Counted from the first letter of the stretch, positions 1-9,680 are shown. The stretch is 64,000 bases of DNA from Armatimonadota bacterium (GCA_031459765.1 JAVKHY010000007.1:62001-126000), one strand, 5' to 3'. Notes: a model not told the origin generated them from the sequence alone. Numbers and translations are program-made.

Positions 1-1194
1 AGCTGCGCCTTCTACGGCCACCCCTCGCGGGACCTGAGCGTCATCGGCGTGACCGGGACCAACGGCAAGGGCACGACGGCCTACCTCATCGAGGCGATGC
101 TGAGGGGCGCGGGGCGGTCCTGCGGGGTCATCGGGACGATGGGGGCGCAACTTGGAGAGCGCGTCGCGGCGCTGGATCGCACGACCCCGGAGGCCCACGA
201 CTTTCAGCGTCTGCTGCGGGAGATGGCCGACGCCGGCGCGGCGTATGTCGTGGCCGAGGTGGCCTCGCACGCGCTGGCGCTGCACCGCGTCGCGGGGACG
301 CGCTTCTCGGCCGCGGTGTTCACGAACCTGACGCAGGATCACCTGGACTTTCACAAGACTCTGGACGACTACCGGGCGGCCAAACGGCGGCTCTTCGAGA
401 TGGTGGAACCCGACGGACTCTCCGTGGTCAACGCGGACGATCCGAGCGGCGAGACGATGGCGGCGGCCAGCCGCGCCGCCGTGGTCCGGTACGGTCTCGA
501 GCGCCGCGCGGACGTCCGGGCCGCGGACGTCGAGCTGCGGCCGGAAGGGGCCGTCTTCACCCTGCAGACACCTCAGGGACACCGGCGCGTCCGGACGAGA
601 TTGCGGGGGCGCTTCAACGTGTACAACGCGCTGGCCGCCGCGGCCGCCGCCGGGTCCCTGACGGTCACTCTCGACGACATCGGCCGGGCGCTGGAGACGT
701 TCCCGGGCGTCCCGGGCCGCTTCGAGCCGGTGGACGAAGGGCAGGAGTTCGGTCTGGTGGTGGACTACGCCCATACCCCCGACGGGCTGGAGCATGTTCT
801 GCGTGCGGCGCGCGACTTCGTGCGGGGGCGCACCATCGTCGTCTTCGGTGCCGGGGGAGATCGCGACCGGACGAAGCGGCCGAAGATGGGGGCCATCGCC
901 GCCCGGCTGGCTGATCTGGCCATCGTCACCTCCGACAATCCCCGCAGCGAGGATCCGGAGGCGATCATCGAGGAGATCCTGAGCGGCGTCGAAGACCGCC
1001 GGAACATCGAGGTGCAGCCCGACCGGGCCCGGGCCATCGCCCGGGCGATCGAGGTGGCGGGAGCCGGGGATTTCATCATCATCGCGGGCAAGGGTCACGA
1101 GCCCTACCAGGAAATCCGCGGCGTGCGGTATCCCTTCGACGACCGGCGCGTCGCCCGCGACGCGTTGCGCGCCCGGCTGGCGGCGCGACCCTGA
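1..1194 (+). CDS. murE: UDP-MurNAc-tripeptide synthetase MurE (5' end outside window)
   Basis: MurE adds the third stem-peptide residue to UDP-MurNAc-L-Ala-D-Glu in the cytoplasm. The frame is open from base 1, so the N-terminal domain lies outside the window. The ATP loop GVTGTNGKGTT (bases 46-78), the central-domain motif FTNLTQDHLDFH and the C-terminal motif SDNPRSEDP are all visible. DNPR is the motif associated with meso-diaminopimelate-adding enzymes, so an mDAP peptidoglycan is inferred. The stop overlaps the murF start (ATGA), which indicates translational coupling in the dcw operon. Confidence 0.97.
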   Translation, partial: SCAFYGHPSRDLSVIGVTGTNGKGTTAYLIEAMLRGAGRSCGVIGTMGAQLGERVAALDRTTPEAHDFQRLLREMADAGAAYVVAEVASHALALHRVAGTRFSAAVFTNLTQDHLDFHKTLDDYRAAKRRLFEMVEPDGLSVVNADDPSGETMAAASRAAVVRYGLERRADVRAADVELRPEGAVFTLQTPQGHRRVRTRLRGRFNVYNALAAAAAAGSLTVTLDDIGRALETFPGVPGRFEPVDEGQEFGLVVDYAHTPDGLEHVLRAARDFVRGRTIVVFGAGGDRDRTKRPKMGAIAARLADLAIVTSDNPRSEDPEAIIEEILSGVEDRRNIEVQPDRARAIARAIEVAGAGDFIIIAGKGHEPYQEIRGVRYPFDDRRVARDALRARLAARP

Positions 1195-2579
1195 TGCGGT
1201 TGACGGTGGCCGAGATCGTCCAGGTCACCGGCGGCAGGGTGGTGGACCCCCTCGGGGACGGCAGGCGGGCGGCGGTGACCGGTATCAGCACCGACACCCG
1301 GACGCTGCGGCCGGGCGACCTCTTCGTGGCGCTGAAGGGTCCCCGCGCCGACGGGGCCGAGTTCATTCCCGAGGCCTTTCGCCGCGGAGCCGCCGCCGCG
1401 CTGGCCGGGCGCGTTCCCGGTCTGCCGCCCGGTCCGGTGGTGGTGGTGACCGATCCCCTGGCGGCGCTGGGGGCGCTGGCCCGGTTCTACCGGCGCACGC
1501 TGGAGGTCACGGTGATCGGCGTGACGGGCAGCGTGGGCAAGACCAGCACGGCGGCCATGAGCGCGGCGGTGCTGGAATCGGCGTTCACGGTGGCGCGCAC
1601 GCGCGACGACTGGAACGCGGAGATCGGTGTGCCCCTGGCGTTGCTCGGTCTGACGCCCCGCCACCAGGCGGCGGTCATCGAGATGGCGATGCGCGGGCTG
1701 GGGCAGATCGCCCTGCTGGTCGAGATGGCGCAGCCGCAGATCGGCGTGGTGACCAACGTCGGCGAGACCCATCTGGAGCTGCTCGGCTCGCGCGAGAACA
1801 TCGCCCGCGCCAAGGAGGAACTGGTGGCCGGACTGCCTTCCGGAGGGACGGCGATTCTGAACCGCGACGATCCGCTGGTCGCCGGGATGCGGCCGCCTGC
1901 CGGCGTCCGCATCCTCTTCTACGGTCTGGGTCCGTCGGCGGAGATCCGGGCGGGGGAGATCGTCCACGAGCCGGCGGGGGTCCGCTTCCTCCTCGTGACG
2001 GGCGGAGGGATGGAGGAGGTGCGCCTGCGGACCTGGGGGCGCCACAACGTCTACAACGCCCTGGCCGCCGCCGCGGTGGGGGTGGCCATGGGCCTGCCCG
2101 TGGGGGAGATTGCCCGCGGGTTGGGCCGCTACGTGCCGCCGAAGATGCGGCTGCAGCCGGTGAGGGCAGGGGATCTTCTGATCGTCAACGACGCCTACAA
2201 CGCCAGTCCGGCGTCGATGGAGGCGGCCTTTGAAGTCCTGGAGTTCGTGGGAGGGGGGCGGCGGACGGTGGCGGTGCTGGGTGAGATGAAAGAGCTAGGG
2301 TCATGCTCCGCGCAGCTGCACCGCGACGTCGGCGCGGCCCTGGCCCGCCGCCGGATCGACCTGCTCGTCGCCGTCGCCGAAGGGGGCGCCTGGATCGCCG
2401 AAGGCGCGGCGGCGGGCGGGATGCTCCCCGAGGCGATCGTTCATCTGCCCTCCGTGGAGGCGGCGGTGGAGCGCCTCCCCGGTCTCCTCCGTTCCGGCGA
2501 TGTCGTCCTCGTCAAAGGCTCCCGGGCGCTGGCGATGGAACGGATCGTCGAAGCCCTGGTCGCCTCCCGCGGCTCATGA
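1194..2579 (+). CDS. murF: UDP-MurNAc-tripeptide--D-Ala-D-Ala ligase MurF
   Basis: MurF adds D-Ala-D-Ala to complete the UDP-MurNAc-pentapeptide. The 461-residue length is normal. The N-terminal substrate domain is followed by the ATP loop TGSVGKTST (about residues 106-114), the motif TNVGETHLELLGS and the C-terminal NDAYNASPASM segment typical of MurF. The start overlaps the murE stop by 1 nt and the stop overlaps the mraY start. No D-Ala-D-Ala ligase gene (ddl) lies in this cluster, so the dipeptide must be made by a gene elsewhere. Confidence 0.97.
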   Translation: MRLTVAEIVQVTGGRVVDPLGDGRRAAVTGISTDTRTLRPGDLFVALKGPRADGAEFIPEAFRRGAAAALAGRVPGLPPGPVVVVTDPLAALGALARFYRRTLEVTVIGVTGSVGKTSTAAMSAAVLESAFTVARTRDDWNAEIGVPLALLGLTPRHQAAVIEMAMRGLGQIALLVEMAQPQIGVVTNVGETHLELLGSRENIARAKEELVAGLPSGGTAILNRDDPLVAGMRPPAGVRILFYGLGPSAEIRAGEIVHEPAGVRFLLVTGGGMEEVRLRTWGRHNVYNALAAAAVGVAMGLPVGEIARGLGRYVPPKMRLQPVRAGDLLIVNDAYNASPASMEAAFEVLEFVGGGRRTVAVLGEMKELGSCSAQLHRDVGAALARRRIDLLVAVAEGGAWIAEGAAAGGMLPEAIVHLPSVEAAVERLPGLLRSGDVVLVKGSRALAMERIVEALVASRGS

Positions 2580-3535
2580 CGCCGTCTCCCGCGCTGGCCG
2601 CGACGCTGGCCGCCGTGATGACCACGGCCCTCGGCTACTGGGCGATCCCGCGGCTGCGGATGCTGCACGTCCGCCAGGCCATCCGTGAGGAAGCGCCGGT
2701 CCGCCACCGGGCGAAGGCCGGGACGCCCACGATGGGCGGCACCTTCATCATCGCGGCGATCGTTGCGGCGACGCTGCTCACCCTGGGGCGGCTGTCCCCG
2801 GGCCCGGCATTCGCCCTCCTGGTGACGGCGGGGTACGGTCTGGTCGGCGGCCTGGACGATCTCCTGAAAGTCCGCCGCCGCAGGAACATCGGCCTCCGGG
2901 CCCGCGAGCGTTTGGCGCTCCAGCTCTTCCTCGCCGCCCCGGTCGCCCTCTACGTCGCCCGCCGCCCGGACCTGGGGACGGCGCTGTCGCTGCCCGGCCT
3001 CGGGTCGTGGGACCTCGGGTGGGGGTACGTGGTCTTCGCCGTGCTCTACATCGTAGGCTTTGCCAACGCGGTCAACCTCACCGACGGCCTGGACGGCCTG
3101 GCCGCGGGGACGGTGGCCATCGCCGCCGCGGCGTACGCCGCGGTCGCCCTGCACGTCGGCCGGCCGGAGCTGAGCGCGCTTGCCGCCGCCGTCGCCGGGA
3201 GCTGTCTGGGGTTCCTGTGGTTCAACGCCCACCCCGCGCAGGTCATCATGGGCGATGTGGGCAGCAACGCCCTCGGCGCCGTCCTGGCCCTGCTGGCCAT
3301 CCTGACCAAGACGGAACTCCTCCTCTTCCTGGTCGGGCTGGTCTTCGTCCTGGAGGCCGCTTCGGACATCCTCCAGGTCGCCTACTTCAAGAGCACGGGC
3401 GGCAAGCGCATCTTCCGGATGGCGCCCCTGCACCACCACTTCGAACTCTCCGGGTGGACCGAGACCCAGACGGTGACGCGGCTGTGGCTGATGGCGCTGT
3501 TCGCCGCCCTGGCCGGGCTGGCGGTGCTGGCGTGA
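2576..3535 (+). CDS. mraY: Phospho-MurNAc-pentapeptide transferase MraY
   Basis: MraY is an integral membrane enzyme that moves phospho-MurNAc-pentapeptide from UDP to undecaprenyl phosphate, giving lipid I. The 319-residue protein has about ten hydrophobic segments. Family motifs are KAGTPTMGG (about residues 46-54), NAVNLTDGLDGLA with the catalytic aspartates, and APLHHHFELSGW near the C-terminus. The ATG at 2576 overlaps the murF stop (ATGA). The frame stays open further upstream, but that part lies inside murF and is not expected to be translated. Confidence 0.97.
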   Translation: MTPSPALAATLAAVMTTALGYWAIPRLRMLHVRQAIREEAPVRHRAKAGTPTMGGTFIIAAIVAATLLTLGRLSPGPAFALLVTAGYGLVGGLDDLLKVRRRRNIGLRARERLALQLFLAAPVALYVARRPDLGTALSLPGLGSWDLGWGYVVFAVLYIVGFANAVNLTDGLDGLAAGTVAIAAAAYAAVALHVGRPELSALAAAVAGSCLGFLWFNAHPAQVIMGDVGSNALGAVLALLAILTKTELLLFLVGLVFVLEAASDILQVAYFKSTGGKRIFRMAPLHHHFELSGWTETQTVTRLWLMALFAALAGLAVLA

Positions 3536-4983
3536 CGGCCCGGTCGCGGCTGGCCTGGTACCGCGGGAAGGAGATTCACGTCCTCGGCTTTTCCGGCACG
3601 GAGGGGTCTGCGGTGATCGACTTCCTGGTGGGGCGGGGGATCACCACGATCACCGCTCACGCCCTGCACGGTCCGGAGGAGTTCGAGCGGGAGTTCGACC
3701 GGACACACCCGTGGCTGCCGCCCGGGCCACGGCGGGAGGCCGCCGCCCGCCTGCTGGCGTATCCGATCACCTTCCGCTGGCGGGACCGCTACCTGGAGGG
3801 GCTGGAGCGCGCAGAGGTCATCTTCGTCCCGCAGTCCTGGTTCCGCTACCCGCAGAACGCCCCCGTGGCCCGGCGCGCCGAGCGCGGGGTACCGCTCAGC
3901 TCGATGACCCATCTGTTCTTCGAAGAGTGTCCCGGCCCGATCATCGGCGTGACGGGGACGAACGGGAAGTTCACCGTGGCCTATCTCGTTCACCAGATGC
4001 TGCAGCGGACCCTGGGACGGGCGTTCTTCTCGGGAAACGACCGCTCCCACGTCCCGATGCTGTACTTTCTCGACGACCTCCGCCCCACGGACTGGCTCGT
4101 CCTGGAGATCAGCAACCGTCAGCTGGTCGGGCTGCCCTACAGTCCCCGCATCGCCGTCGTGACGAACATCGCCCCGCACCACCTCGACGACCACGGTTCC
4201 TTCGAGGCGTATGTGGAGGCGAAGGCCGGGATCCTGCGGCACCAGGGGCCGGAGGACGTGGCCGTCCTCAACGCCGACAATCCCCACACGAAAGCGATGG
4301 CCGCCGGGGCCCGCAATCCCTACTTCTTCAGCCGTCTCGGTCGTGTCGCCCCGGGCGCCTTCATCGAGGCGGGGTCGATCGTGATCGTCCGCGGCCGTCT
4401 CCATCAATCCCTGCCCGTCTCCCTGCTGCGACAGCCCGGGGCTCACGCGGTGGAGAATGCGCTGGCCGCCGCGCTGACCGCCGCCCTGGCCGGGGCGTCC
4501 GCGCCGGCCATCGCCGAAACCCTCGATGAGTTCCGCGGGCTGCCCTACCGCCTGCGCCTTGCGGCGGAGCGCGGCGGCGTACGCTTCTTTGAAGATTCCC
4601 TGGCCACCAACCCGACCGCCGCGGCCGCGGCCGTCGCCAGCATGGACCGCCCCTTCATCCTCATCGCGGGTGGCGCCCGCCCGCAGGCCACCCCCGAGCA
4701 GTTCCGGCCCATGGCGGACGCCCTGCGCCGATCGCCGGTCCGCGCCGTCCTCCTCATCGGGGCCTGCGCTCCACAGTTGGCCGAGGCGCTGGCCGGGCTG
4801 CCGGTGCCGGTGCGGACGGTCGGCACCCTGGACCGCGCCGTGGCCGAAGCGACCGCCGCGGTGCGGCCCGGGGAAGCCGTGCTGCTCTCCCCGGGCTGCG
4901 AAAGCTTCGACCAGTTCCGCGACTACCGCGAGCGCGGCGACCGGTTCATCGCCCTCGTCGGGCAGGAAACTCAGAAGGTCTGA
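3532..4983 (+). CDS. murD: Divergent Mur ligase at the MurD position
   Basis: By position and overall architecture this is the D-glutamate-adding ligase MurD. A GTG start overlaps the mraY stop. It is 483 residues, somewhat longer than the usual 440-460. Conserved are the ATP loop TGTNGK (residues 141-146), E192, the His pair in IAPHHLDD, the Lys in VEAKAGI (equivalent to the carbamylated lysine) and the C-terminal LLSPGCESFDQF. Several diagnostic residues differ: the loop continues KFT rather than K-S/T-T, the ELSSFQL motif reads EISNRQL, DSKATN reads DSLATN, and the GG-x-x-K motif reads GGARPQ. MurD function is inferred from the operon. Altered substrate or kinetics is possible. Confidence 0.85.
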   Translation: MTARSRLAWYRGKEIHVLGFSGTEGSAVIDFLVGRGITTITAHALHGPEEFEREFDRTHPWLPPGPRREAAARLLAYPITFRWRDRYLEGLERAEVIFVPQSWFRYPQNAPVARRAERGVPLSSMTHLFFEECPGPIIGVTGTNGKFTVAYLVHQMLQRTLGRAFFSGNDRSHVPMLYFLDDLRPTDWLVLEISNRQLVGLPYSPRIAVVTNIAPHHLDDHGSFEAYVEAKAGILRHQGPEDVAVLNADNPHTKAMAAGARNPYFFSRLGRVAPGAFIEAGSIVIVRGRLHQSLPVSLLRQPGAHAVENALAAALTAALAGASAPAIAETLDEFRGLPYRLRLAAERGGVRFFEDSLATNPTAAAAAVASMDRPFILIAGGARPQATPEQFRPMADALRRSPVRAVLLIGACAPQLAEALAGLPVPVRTVGTLDRAVAEATAAVRPGEAVLLSPGCESFDQFRDYRERGDRFIALVGQETQKV

Positions 4984-5035
4984 CGCAACATTGCACCAGG
5001 ATGTCGCTGACGACTCACCCGACGACGGACCGCCC

Positions 5036-6211
5036 ATGGACCACCTGCACCGGCGCGCGCCGGACTACTGGCTGATCCTCCCCGTCATCGCCCTGGCCGG
5101 TTTGGGTCTGGTCATGGTCTACAGCGCCAGTTCCATCGTCGCCGGGCAGCGCTATGGCGACCCCGCCTTCTTCCTCAAACGCCAGGTCCTCTGGGTCCTG
5201 CTGGGAAGCGCCGCGCTCGGGGTCGCCCGGCACATCCACTACCCCGCCCTCCGCCGCCTGACACCCGTGCTGCTGGCGGCGGGCATCGGCCTGCTCGTGC
5301 TGGTCCTCATCCCCGGAATCGGCCGAGTGGCCGGGGGGGCGCGGCGCTGGATCACCGTCGGGGGCGCCATCGCCTTCCAGCCGTCGGAGAGCTTCAAGGT
5401 GATCCTGGCGCTGTACCTGGCCAACTTCCTCACCCATCGCGGGCCGTATCTGGACAGCTGGCGCGGCATGCTGCCCCCGGTCGTGGTCACCGCAACCGCC
5501 GCCGGCCTCATCCTGCTTCAGCCCGATCTCGGAACGGCGATGCTGCTCGGGTTGCTGACGGTGACGATGCTGTTCGTGGCCGGGGTCCGACTCCGCCACC
5601 TGGCCGCCCTCGCCGTTCCGGCGCTGGGACTGCTGGCCCTGGCCATCGGCTCGGCCGAGTACCGGCGGCGGCGCATCCTGGCCTTCCTCGATCCCTGGGC
5701 GGACGCGCAGGGGGCGGGCTTTCACATCATCCAGTCGTTGCTGGCGCTGGGATCCGGCGGCGTCCTCGGGGTCGGGCTGGGCGGGAGCCGGCAGAAGTTT
5801 TTCTATCTGCCGGAACGCCACACCGACTTCATCTTCTCCATCCTGGGAGAAGAACTCGGCCTGGTCGGCACGGGGGGCGTCGTCCTCCTGTTCGGCCTGT
5901 TCGCCCTCCGCGGCTACCGGGTGGCGCGCCGCGCGCCGGACCGCTACGGCAGCCTGCTGGCCGCGGCGCTGACCACGATGATCCTCATCCAGGCGATCAT
6001 CAACATCGGCGTGACCTCGGGGGTCCTGCCGATCACCGGCGTGCCGCTGCCCTGGGTGAGTTTCGGCGGGTCGTCGATGCTGTTCACGATGATTGCCGTC
6101 GGGATCCTGCTGAACATCTCCCAGTACGGCCGGGACGCCACCGCCGCCACCGGCACCACCCCTCCCGGCGCCGCCGCATCCGACTTCGCCCCGGCGCGCG
6201 GGCCCGGCTAG
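5036..6211 (+). CDS. ftsW: SEDS-family peptidoglycan glycosyltransferase FtsW
   Basis: FtsW is the septal lipid II polymerase, a polytopic SEDS protein acting with a class B penicillin-binding protein. The 391-residue product has about ten membrane segments. SEDS motifs include VMVYSASS near the N-terminus, the large-loop LLALGSGGVLGVGLGGS, the segment KFFYLPERHTDFIFS and the C-terminal TGVPLPWVSFGGSS. The ATG at 5036 has no clear ribosome binding site, and an in-frame TTG at 4991 just after murD is a possible alternative. The cytoplasmic tail is Ala/Thr/Pro-rich. RodA is unlikely given the flanking murD and murG. Confidence 0.95.
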   Translation: MDHLHRRAPDYWLILPVIALAGLGLVMVYSASSIVAGQRYGDPAFFLKRQVLWVLLGSAALGVARHIHYPALRRLTPVLLAAGIGLLVLVLIPGIGRVAGGARRWITVGGAIAFQPSESFKVILALYLANFLTHRGPYLDSWRGMLPPVVVTATAAGLILLQPDLGTAMLLGLLTVTMLFVAGVRLRHLAALAVPALGLLALAIGSAEYRRRRILAFLDPWADAQGAGFHIIQSLLALGSGGVLGVGLGGSRQKFFYLPERHTDFIFSILGEELGLVGTGGVVLLFGLFALRGYRVARRAPDRYGSLLAAALTTMILIQAIINIGVTSGVLPITGVPLPWVSFGGSSMLFTMIAVGILLNISQYGRDATAATGTTPPGAAASDFAPARGPG

Positions 6212-6215
6212 CCGG

Positions 6216-7310
6216 ATGCGTGTCGTAATCGCCTGCGGAGGAACCGGCGGCCACATCTACCCGGCGCTGGCCGTCGCCGAGGCGCTGCGCGAGCAGGAGC
6301 CTGCCGTTCAGATCCTCTTCGTCGGCGGTTCGCGGTTGGAGACGCAGCTTGTTCCCCAGGCGGGCTGGGCATTGCGCGCCGTTGCGGCCCGGCCCATCCC
6401 GCGCACCGTCACGCCGGGCGTCCTGACCGCCCTCGGAGCGCTCGTCGTCGGAACGGTGCAGTCGGCGCGGATCCTGCGGGACTTCCGCGCCCAGGTGGTC
6501 CTGGCCACCGGGGGATACGTCTCCGCCCCCGTCGGGGTGGCGGCGGCGATGCTCCGGGTGCCGGTGGTCCTGCAGGAGCAGAACCTCGTCCCCGGTCTGA
6601 CCACCAGGATGCTGGCGCGCCTCGCCGCGCGGGTGTCGATCCCCCACGAGACCGTCTGGGCGCGTCTGCCGGCGGGGGTGGTCACCGGGGTGCCCATCCG
6701 CCGCGGGGCGACGGGCGGGGACCGTGCCCGGGGGGTGGCCCGCTTCGGCCTGGAGGCCGGGCGGTTCACCGTCCTGGTGCTGGGCGGCAGCCAGGGGGCG
6801 CGGAGCCTGAACGAGGCGATGCTGGAAGCGGCGCGGGCGCTGCGGGCTCCCGACGCTGTCCAGGTGCTGCATCAGGCGGGTAAAGGACAGGCTGAGTGGG
6901 TCGCCCGGCGGGCGGCGCAGATCCGGACGCCGCGCTACGTCGCCGTGGGGTATATTGAGGATGTCGCCGATGCTTACGCCTGCGCCGACCTGGTCGTCTG
7001 CCGGGCGGGAGCGGGGACGCTGGCCGAGGTGACGGCGAACGGGCTCCCGGCCGTCGTCGTGCCCTATCCCCATGCGGCGGAAGGACACCAGGACGCCAAC
7101 GCGCGTCTGATGGAACGCGCCGGCGCCGCCGTGGTCATCGCCGACCGCGACCTCACGGGGGCGCGTCTGGCGGAGGTGATCGACGCCCTGCGCGAGGATG
7201 CCCCGCGGGCGCGGGCGATGGCGGAAGCGAGCCGCAGACTTGGACGCCCCGGCGCGGCCGCCGCCGTGGCCGCGCTGGTCAGGGACGCGGCCCACAAGGA
7301 GCGGGCGTGA
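6216..7310 (+). CDS. murG: Lipid II synthase MurG
   Basis: MurG is a membrane-associated GT28 glycosyltransferase that transfers GlcNAc from UDP-GlcNAc to lipid I. The N-terminal glycine-rich loop GGTGGHIYPALAVAEAL (from about residue 8), the segment LQEQNLVPGLTTRML, the second glycine loop LGGSQGARSLNE and the donor-site region CRAGAGTLAEVTANG are all present. The 364-residue length is typical. It starts 4 nt after the ftsW stop, and its own stop overlaps the murC GTG start (GTGA). Confidence 0.97.
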   Translation: MRVVIACGGTGGHIYPALAVAEALREQEPAVQILFVGGSRLETQLVPQAGWALRAVAARPIPRTVTPGVLTALGALVVGTVQSARILRDFRAQVVLATGGYVSAPVGVAAAMLRVPVVLQEQNLVPGLTTRMLARLAARVSIPHETVWARLPAGVVTGVPIRRGATGGDRARGVARFGLEAGRFTVLVLGGSQGARSLNEAMLEAARALRAPDAVQVLHQAGKGQAEWVARRAAQIRTPRYVAVGYIEDVADAYACADLVVCRAGAGTLAEVTANGLPAVVVPYPHAAEGHQDANARLMERAGAAVVIADRDLTGARLAEVIDALREDAPRARAMAEASRRLGRPGAAAAVAALVRDAAHKERA

Positions 7311-8761
7311 TCGATCGGCAGCAACGGGTCCACTTTGTCGGCATCGGCGGCGCGGGGATGAGCGCTGTGGCGCACGTCCTGCTGTCCCTCGGATACCGCG
7401 TCAGCGGCAGCGACCTGCGTTCGTCCGAGGCCGTTGGCCGGTTGGAGGCCCTGGGGGCGACCGTCCACATCGGGCACGACGCCGCCCACGTGGAAGGCGC
7501 CGACATCGTCGTCGCCTCCCGCGCCGTGCCCGATCTGAACCCGGAGATCGTCGCCGCGCGCTACCGGGGCATCCCCGTCCTCCACCGCGCCCAGGTGCTG
7601 GGGCAGCTCTTCACGGGCCGGTTCGGCATCGCCGTGGTCGGCACCCACGGCAAGACCACGACCACGGCGATGACCGCCCACGTGCTGGCCGCGGGCGGCT
7701 GCGACCCCACCGCCCTGGTCGGCGCGGACGTCGAAGGCCTCGGCGGCAACGTCCGTCTCGGGGCCGGTCGGCACATCGTCGCGGAAGTGGATGAAAGCGA
7801 CGGCTCCCTGCTGTACGTGCGTCCTTCGGCTGCGGTCGTGACCAGCCTCGACTTCACCGACCACCGGGACTACTACGGCACCGTGGCGCGGTTGACGGAG
7901 ACCTTCACGCGCTTTCTGCGCCAGTTGCCCGCGGACGGCTTTGCCGTGATGTGCAGCGACCACCCCCATGTGCGCCGGCTGGTCCCCGAGGTGACCGCGC
8001 CGGTGCACACCTACGGTCTGCAGTCGCGCGCCGGATACACCGCGGAGATCCACAGCATGGAGGGCCGCCTCACACGCTGCACCTTCCGCCGCAGGGGTCG
8101 CGCGCTGGGGGGGGTGATGCTGCCCGTGCCGGGGCGGTACAACGTCCGCAACGCCCTGGCCGCCACGGCTGTGGGAGTGGAAGTCGGGCTCACCTTCGAC
8201 CAGGTGGCCCGGGCCCTGGAAACGTTTCCCGGCGTGCGCCGCCGTTTCGAGGTGCGGGGCGAGGTGGACGGGATCATGGTGGTGGACGACTACGCGCACA
8301 ACCCGATCAAAGTGGCGGCCGTGCTGCGCGCGGCCAGGGAGTCCTGGCCCACCCGCCGTATTGTCGCCGTCTTTCAGCCGCACCGCTACACCCGCACCAA
8401 GACCACCTACCGTCGGTTCAGCCAGGCTTTCCAGGACGCCGACGAACTGGTGATCACGGAGATCTACCCCGCCGACGAGCCGCCCATTCCCGGCGTGAGC
8501 GCCGCGCTCATCGTCGACACCGTACGGGCCCGACGGCCGGTGACCTTCATCGCCCGGCTCGAAGCGGTCGTCGACTACCTGACGCCCCGGCTGCGCCCGG
8601 GGGATCTGGTGCTTACCCTTGGGGCCGGCGACGTCTGGAAGATCGCCGACCGGCTGGTGGCAGCCCTTCAGGCGGCTCGGCCTTACGGGGAGGGAGGCCA
8701 CGAAGCAGGCGAGCCCGCCCTCGCCGTCCCCCCGCCGGCAGCCGCGCCGGAGGCCCGGTAA
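7307..8761 (+). CDS. murC: UDP-N-acetylmuramate--L-alanine ligase MurC
   Basis: MurC attaches L-Ala to UDP-MurNAc, the first step of stem-peptide synthesis. Residues 8-17 carry the UDP-binding motif HFVGIGGAGM. The ATP loop is GTHGKTTT (about residues 111-118). EVDESDGS, the DDYAHNP segment and FQPHRYTRT are further family signatures. The length is 484 residues. The GTG start overlaps the murG stop by 4 nt. The last roughly 25 residues are a Pro/Ala/Glu-rich tail that may be disordered. Confidence 0.97.
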   Translation: MIDRQQRVHFVGIGGAGMSAVAHVLLSLGYRVSGSDLRSSEAVGRLEALGATVHIGHDAAHVEGADIVVASRAVPDLNPEIVAARYRGIPVLHRAQVLGQLFTGRFGIAVVGTHGKTTTTAMTAHVLAAGGCDPTALVGADVEGLGGNVRLGAGRHIVAEVDESDGSLLYVRPSAAVVTSLDFTDHRDYYGTVARLTETFTRFLRQLPADGFAVMCSDHPHVRRLVPEVTAPVHTYGLQSRAGYTAEIHSMEGRLTRCTFRRRGRALGGVMLPVPGRYNVRNALAATAVGVEVGLTFDQVARALETFPGVRRRFEVRGEVDGIMVVDDYAHNPIKVAAVLRAARESWPTRRIVAVFQPHRYTRTKTTYRRFSQAFQDADELVITEIYPADEPPIPGVSAALIVDTVRARRPVTFIARLEAVVDYLTPRLRPGDLVLTLGAGDVWKIADRLVAALQAARPYGEGGHEAGEPALAVPPPAAAPEAR

Positions 8762-8768
8762 CCCGCCC

Positions 8769-9680
8769 GTGGCGACCACGACCCAGGAGCTGGCCGGAAT
8801 CCTGCGCGCCTTCTGCCGCGAGGTCAGGGAGCAGGAGCGGCTCAGCAGGCACGTCAGCTTCCGCATCGGCGGGCCGGCCGACATCCTCCTCATCCCCCGT
8901 TCGGTAGAGGAGCTGCGCAGGGTGGCCGGCTACCTCTTCGCGGAGCGGATTCCGTTCCTCGTCCTGGGCGCCGGCAGCAATGTCCTGATCTCCGACCGGG
9001 GCATCCGCGGCGTCGTGGTCAAGGTCGGCAAGGGATTGGATCGGGCGACGTTCAGCGGCCGACGGGTCGTCGCCGAAGCGGGGGTGGGGCTTCCCCACCT
9101 CGCCCGCGAGGCCGCCGCCCGCGGCCTCGCGGGGCTGGAGTTCGCCGCCGGTATCCCGGGATCGATGGGCGGCGCTGTGGTCATGAACGCCGGCGCCCAC
9201 GGCCACGCCATGGAGGAGGTGGTCCGCGCGGTGCGGGTCATCACGCCCGAAGGCGAGCGCGTGCTGGATCCCCCCCTGCTGGAGTACGCCTATCGGTCCA
9301 GCGCGTTGCAGCGGGGACCGGCCGTCGTCCTTGAGGCCACCCTGGAGCTGGAGCCGAGTACGCCGGAGGCGGTGCGGGCCCGCACCGAGGAGTGGCTGCG
9401 CCGGCGCGGAGAAACCCAGCCCATCGGTCCGCCCAGCTCGGGATGCGTGTTCCGCAATCCTCCCGGGGATCACGCCGGCAGGCTGATCGACGCCGCCGGG
9501 GCCAAAGGACTGACCGTCGGGGGGGCGCGCGTCTCGGAGATCCACGCCAATTACATCCTGAATACGGGATCGGCCACCGCCGCCGACGTCCTCGCGCTGA
9601 TGGACAAGGTATCCCGGGCGGTCATGGAGAAGTTCGGGGTAGCACTGGAACCGGAGATCAAACTCCTGGGGGAGTTCTAA
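8769..9680 (+). CDS. murB: UDP-N-acetylenolpyruvoylglucosamine reductase MurB
   Basis: MurB is the FAD/NADPH enzyme that makes UDP-MurNAc from the enolpyruvyl intermediate. The PCMH-type FAD-binding part contains VLGAGSNVLISDRG and GIPGSMGGAVVMNAGAHG. The C-terminal half has PSSGCVFRNPPG with the catalytic serine region. The compact 303-residue form is usual for Gram-positives. I chose the GTG at 8769, 8 nt after the murC stop. The frame is open further upstream, but those residues lie inside murC and are arginine/proline-rich. Confidence 0.95.
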   Translation: MATTTQELAGILRAFCREVREQERLSRHVSFRIGGPADILLIPRSVEELRRVAGYLFAERIPFLVLGAGSNVLISDRGIRGVVVKVGKGLDRATFSGRRVVAEAGVGLPHLAREAAARGLAGLEFAAGIPGSMGGAVVMNAGAHGHAMEEVVRAVRVITPEGERVLDPPLLEYAYRSSALQRGPAVVLEATLELEPSTPEAVRARTEEWLRRRGETQPIGPPSSGCVFRNPPGDHAGRLIDAAGAKGLTVGGARVSEIHANYILNTGSATAADVLALMDKVSRAVMEKFGVALEPEIKLLGEF

